A stretch of DNA of 8,539 bases from Chitinophagales bacterium (lineage in GTDB: Bacteria > Bacteroidota > Bacteroidia > Chitinophagales > Chitinophagaceae). A program made the translations under genes and the position numbers. Shown piece by piece: positions 8,001-8,539 of this stretch. Numbering within the stretch: the first letter of the stretch is position 1; the number at the start of each line of letters is the position of its first letter. The notes under the pieces were generated by a model that saw only the letters and a program-made list of their open reading frames with translations, searched no databases and was not told the origin of the DNA. The stretch is taken from positions 1 to 8,539 of the forward strand of contig JAAFHG010000142.1 of NCBI GenBank assembly GCA_013297585.1, in the 5' to 3' direction.

Positions 8001-8539
8001 TTACCTGCACAAACAGGTAAAATCAAATTGAATGTATCGGGTGGAGTTGGTCCTTATACTTATGTTTGGGCTGCGCCTATACCAGTCTCAAATACAAGTG
8101 ATAGTGCTTTGAATTTAGCGCCAAGAAATTATAGCGTAACGGTTACAGATAATAATGGTTGTTTGCGCAATCAATTTGTAAGTGTGAATAGCAGAAATGC
8201 GCCATTAGTGACTGTTTTAAAGCAAGATCAAAAATGTGCTATTGGTAATACTGGGTCAGCCAACTTAAACGTAGCTGGTGGCGTTTCACCTTATACTTAT
8301 AATTGGTCGATTACAAGCGGGCTAGTAATAGGTAGTGGATCGCAAATTAATAGTTTAGCACCTAATAATTATGCCTATACAGTTACGGATGCTAACCAAT
8401 GCGTGAGTGCAGGTGTAGTAACAATAAAAATGGGCATGTCTCCACAGCTCAGTTTGCCGCGTGTGATCAAACCTAAATGTTTTGATTCTTGCAATGCTTC
8501 TATTATTCATCTTCCATCATCGGTTGTATTACCTTATAC
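1974..8539 (+). CDS. Giant secreted SprB-repeat adhesin (partial at the right edge)
   Basis: One frame stays open from the ATG at 1974 to the window edge, giving 2188 complete codons and no stop. The start is firm, because an in-frame TAG lies at 1965-1967 and a signal peptide follows at once. After the signal peptide the protein is made of SprB-type repeats about 75-96 residues apart. Each typically has a KCFG-x-x-NG opening, a GG-x-x-P-[YF] turn, a tryptophan strand, then AG-x-Y and D-A-x-G-C at the end. In Flavobacterium johnsoniae, SprB is a very large repetitive cell-surface adhesin moved by the gliding machinery and exported by the type IX system. By family, this protein should be a surface adhesin or filament. 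The C-terminal sorting domain that would prove type IX export lies outside the window. Orthology with SprB itself is not claimed, since many Bacteroidota proteins carry this repeat. It appears to be transcribed alone, with no plus-strand neighbour within 480 bp upstream. Confidence 0.9.
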   Translation, partial: MIKRILYTFFLLFAISQIFHAQSIDLYRFKIDSLIVKNPECPGDSGTIRIKLKMNNGAGPNCNNFFFRVTNSSSTLIASFLLKSKDTTLKLPATAYTFKIVEKCNSDTNLQNDTIAFPTLIPKSAFAATSTKIEPKCFGDIGQIRFTSIGGGTLPYKSTYWNVINSPLDTAVQGVFKSFPPGLHTLFVIDANNCIGKDTFRLANIKKIDPTDSILPPICNNDCNATIIVKRKSGVSSIKTEWYEMPGRILAFTANPGNTWNTACAGKSYYAVVTELSPNFCKDSTKIDTVFNPPLLKLDTLNKQDLRCVPGCDGKITLIPSGGVAFKPANTYQVTIVKGPTDSLKVFNLVQNVPFVFDSLCAGNYEIKIKDSLGCQKTITFTINPPSNPLKINADSKNIKCKNDKNGEAWVTIVTGQAPFTYAWSSLVPLGPGCTIANPTNDTIFNLCPGQYVVSVTDAFLCVKKDTVTITEPDSLKLNVKSQINPKCFGDANGSISVGAIGGTKPYLFSWNGSPFLLGDSIRTNLLGGTNTITVRDANLCQFTRTVVLVNPDSIAVNFITDRETCLGKNDGKVTAITTGGTRPFTYEWLPTVGFVVDTFKINLAPSTYSVNIKDANNCTKTATYTILPAALFKVDLSVAKPNCSTANCDGIMKSTLTGGTAPFTYQWNNVTLGLPGTLIPSGLDSIINLCTGSYKVEVTDAKGCKAMDTDTIPPPIQIVIVITSSPLTCTSPNSGAATATVQNGNPPFTITWSKIAVPTYPFIPPPLPNVNPSSVSNLNAGSYIAKVSDKFGCVVSDTVIFTPPPTLAFNLNAIDPTCFGGNNGSISATFVSGQPPFSTVRWRNLSTSTQLFNSPVPLNAVPTPLTGLQSGVYELYVVDANGCDSAFVDSVIDQNKIIVSIDSLKNPDCIADPNLQNGFLRIKIARGAPSINGGPYTIQWKRVSSPAGVLASTTNTISGVGPGIYRAIVTDAFGCKDSLNVALSNPTSIQIAVTKVSALCHNSPSGSISATATVNVLPATIQIFKKVGASFVAFTGVQNFAASPFTTPVLPVSAGIYQTKVIDALGCEAFKLDTIVSAPPINVNPIITNPKCNNNSNGSINVVGANSPSGGNGAPFTSTIVGAPLGYTVPVINTPPVSNLPAGLYRIEVRDKLGCRDSFNVTLINPPLLTATSTLIAPIKCFADSNAIAALLPVGGIPPYSNFNWPNGSITDTAVGLKADTFTVTFNDANLCVASALVQISQPAKITPVLDIDSVNCFGTNTGRVQILSVAGGNPPFKFVWAVNPPTTSNAATINNLFAGNYTLFINDTISGCISRNNFAIKQDSQIVITLNITPPKCFGGNDAIVNALVKGGAAGFNTYVYDWRKQPGNIPVGIGGSTLNGNITAGNYSLTVKDAKNCSQTITFTIANPILIQSNLSIKTALKCFNDSNAIALSVPTGGTGPYDFVWIKNNVIKQTKLNQLRDSLVTGFGKCFVTITDAVGCVVKDSVNILNGNKITGKDSVLNPGRCDSLIFTGVVRISMKNGTLPYKYTWSVIGSPLKNPLPNPNPAFINTQTHVQGGLGIGAYLLNIEDADGCKLNPPLLIVPSSTNSPRIDSIKTYDNKCFGDALGAAKIFASSGGTLPYRYVWFDSNTVQLPYASTLPLTDSVAGLKAGKYRVIIYDADSCSRLDTFEIKQPKEIKVTLVKQSALCKGLNTGSINVSKVIGTGTGAFSAQIRLNPSGTFSALQALPTTFPNLGAGNYTIRITDAAGCFKDSIVNLPPQFEIKAFVSKTDVACFGNSTGSIGLVNVTGGLAPYAYQWNDPSGQATLIANNLAAGIYTVLVRDAQGCIETFKDTVKQLPALKANLVLTNTACLLNTGAANVTSVTGGQAPYLYQWNTGSTATSISNLFAGVYTVNVTDALGCKKQFNASINDANGPSVVESHTNINCFGNNNGTASVAITGKAPFVINWLPSGTSNVTSLTNLGPGTNYIVQVKDSNGCIGSDTFSILEPAALALNPISTASNCLPAQTGKIKLNVSGGVGPYTYVWAAPIPVSNTSDSALNLAPRNYSVTVTDNNGCLRNQFVSVNSRNAPLVTVLKQDQKCAIGNTGSANLNVAGGVSPYTYNWSITSGLVIGSGSQINSLAPNNYAYTVTDANQCVSAGVVTIKMGMSPQLSLPRVIKPKCFDSCNASIIHLPSSVVLPY
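2094..8539 (+). repeat. Array of about 25 complete SprB-like protein repeats plus a 26th that is cut
   Basis: Repeats are counted by their first conserved cysteine, at residues 41 (degenerate), 137, 219, 308, 401, 488, 566, 644, 730, 819, 910, 1001, 1093, 1182, 1258, 1339, 1426, 1510, 1606, 1693, 1779, 1857, 1932, 2009, 2088 and 2169. Spacing is 75-96 residues, about 85 on average. Most repeats have a second conserved cysteine in the closing D-A-x-G-C motif and a tryptophan after the GG-x-x-P-[YF] turn. Repeats 1 and 3 are the least typical, and repeats 12 and 13 lack the tryptophan. At the DNA level the repeats have diverged strongly, so the array is old or under diversifying pressure and is not a fresh tandem expansion. 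The 26th repeat starts at 8478 and is cut at its V-L-P-Y turn. Confidence 0.88.
2850..2856 (+). repeat. Run of seven C inside the adhesin gene
   Basis: Seven consecutive C bases occur in the codons AAT CCC CCC CTT, in the linker between repeats 3 and 4. The frame is intact on both sides. Such a homopolymer could slip and switch the gene off, but it is short and only one is present. Confidence 0.6.

Overview
The window looks like a piece of a Bacteroidota chromosome, probably from the Chitinophagales/Saprospirales/Sphingobacteriales side. Four things suggest this: the AT-rich base composition, weak ribosome binding sites, an ORF6N-type gene remnant, and above all a giant secreted protein built of SprB-type repeats. 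SprB repeats are typical of gliding or type IX-secreting Bacteroidota. The genus cannot be fixed from the sequence alone.

Layout. (1) Positions 1-174, minus strand: the first 58 codons of a Nudix-type hydrolase that runs off the left edge. (2) Positions 242-769, plus strand: an ORF6N-domain gene, full length but interrupted by two in-frame TGA codons, so a pseudogene. (3) Positions 780-1141: a cluster of degenerate palindromic repeats, with one inverted half copy and three direct copies. (4) Positions 1199-1486: an intact small GIY-YIG nuclease gene. Its two sides carry inverted copies of the same palindromic repeat. (5) Positions 1490-1856: a non-coding stretch packed with hairpins, including three tandem copies of a 56-bp unit and a long 14-bp stem. 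(6) Positions 1974-8539: a single open frame of at least 2188 codons that runs off the right edge. It has a signal peptide followed by about 25 complete SprB-like repeats and the start of another.

How the parts relate. The adhesin dominates the window and would be an exported surface protein. Its C-terminal sorting domain and any export partners lie outside. The region to its left is a repeat-rich accessory patch with a decayed gene and a small nuclease gene inside a palindromic-repeat environment. The most unusual signal is that the hairpins on either side of the GIY-YIG gene align with each other in inverted orientation, and their stems have changed on both arms while staying paired. This suggests a nuclease-associated, REP-like mobile unit. 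The second notable signal is in the adhesin, where extra cysteines occur together in a subset of repeats. No complete new defence or biosynthetic system is visible.
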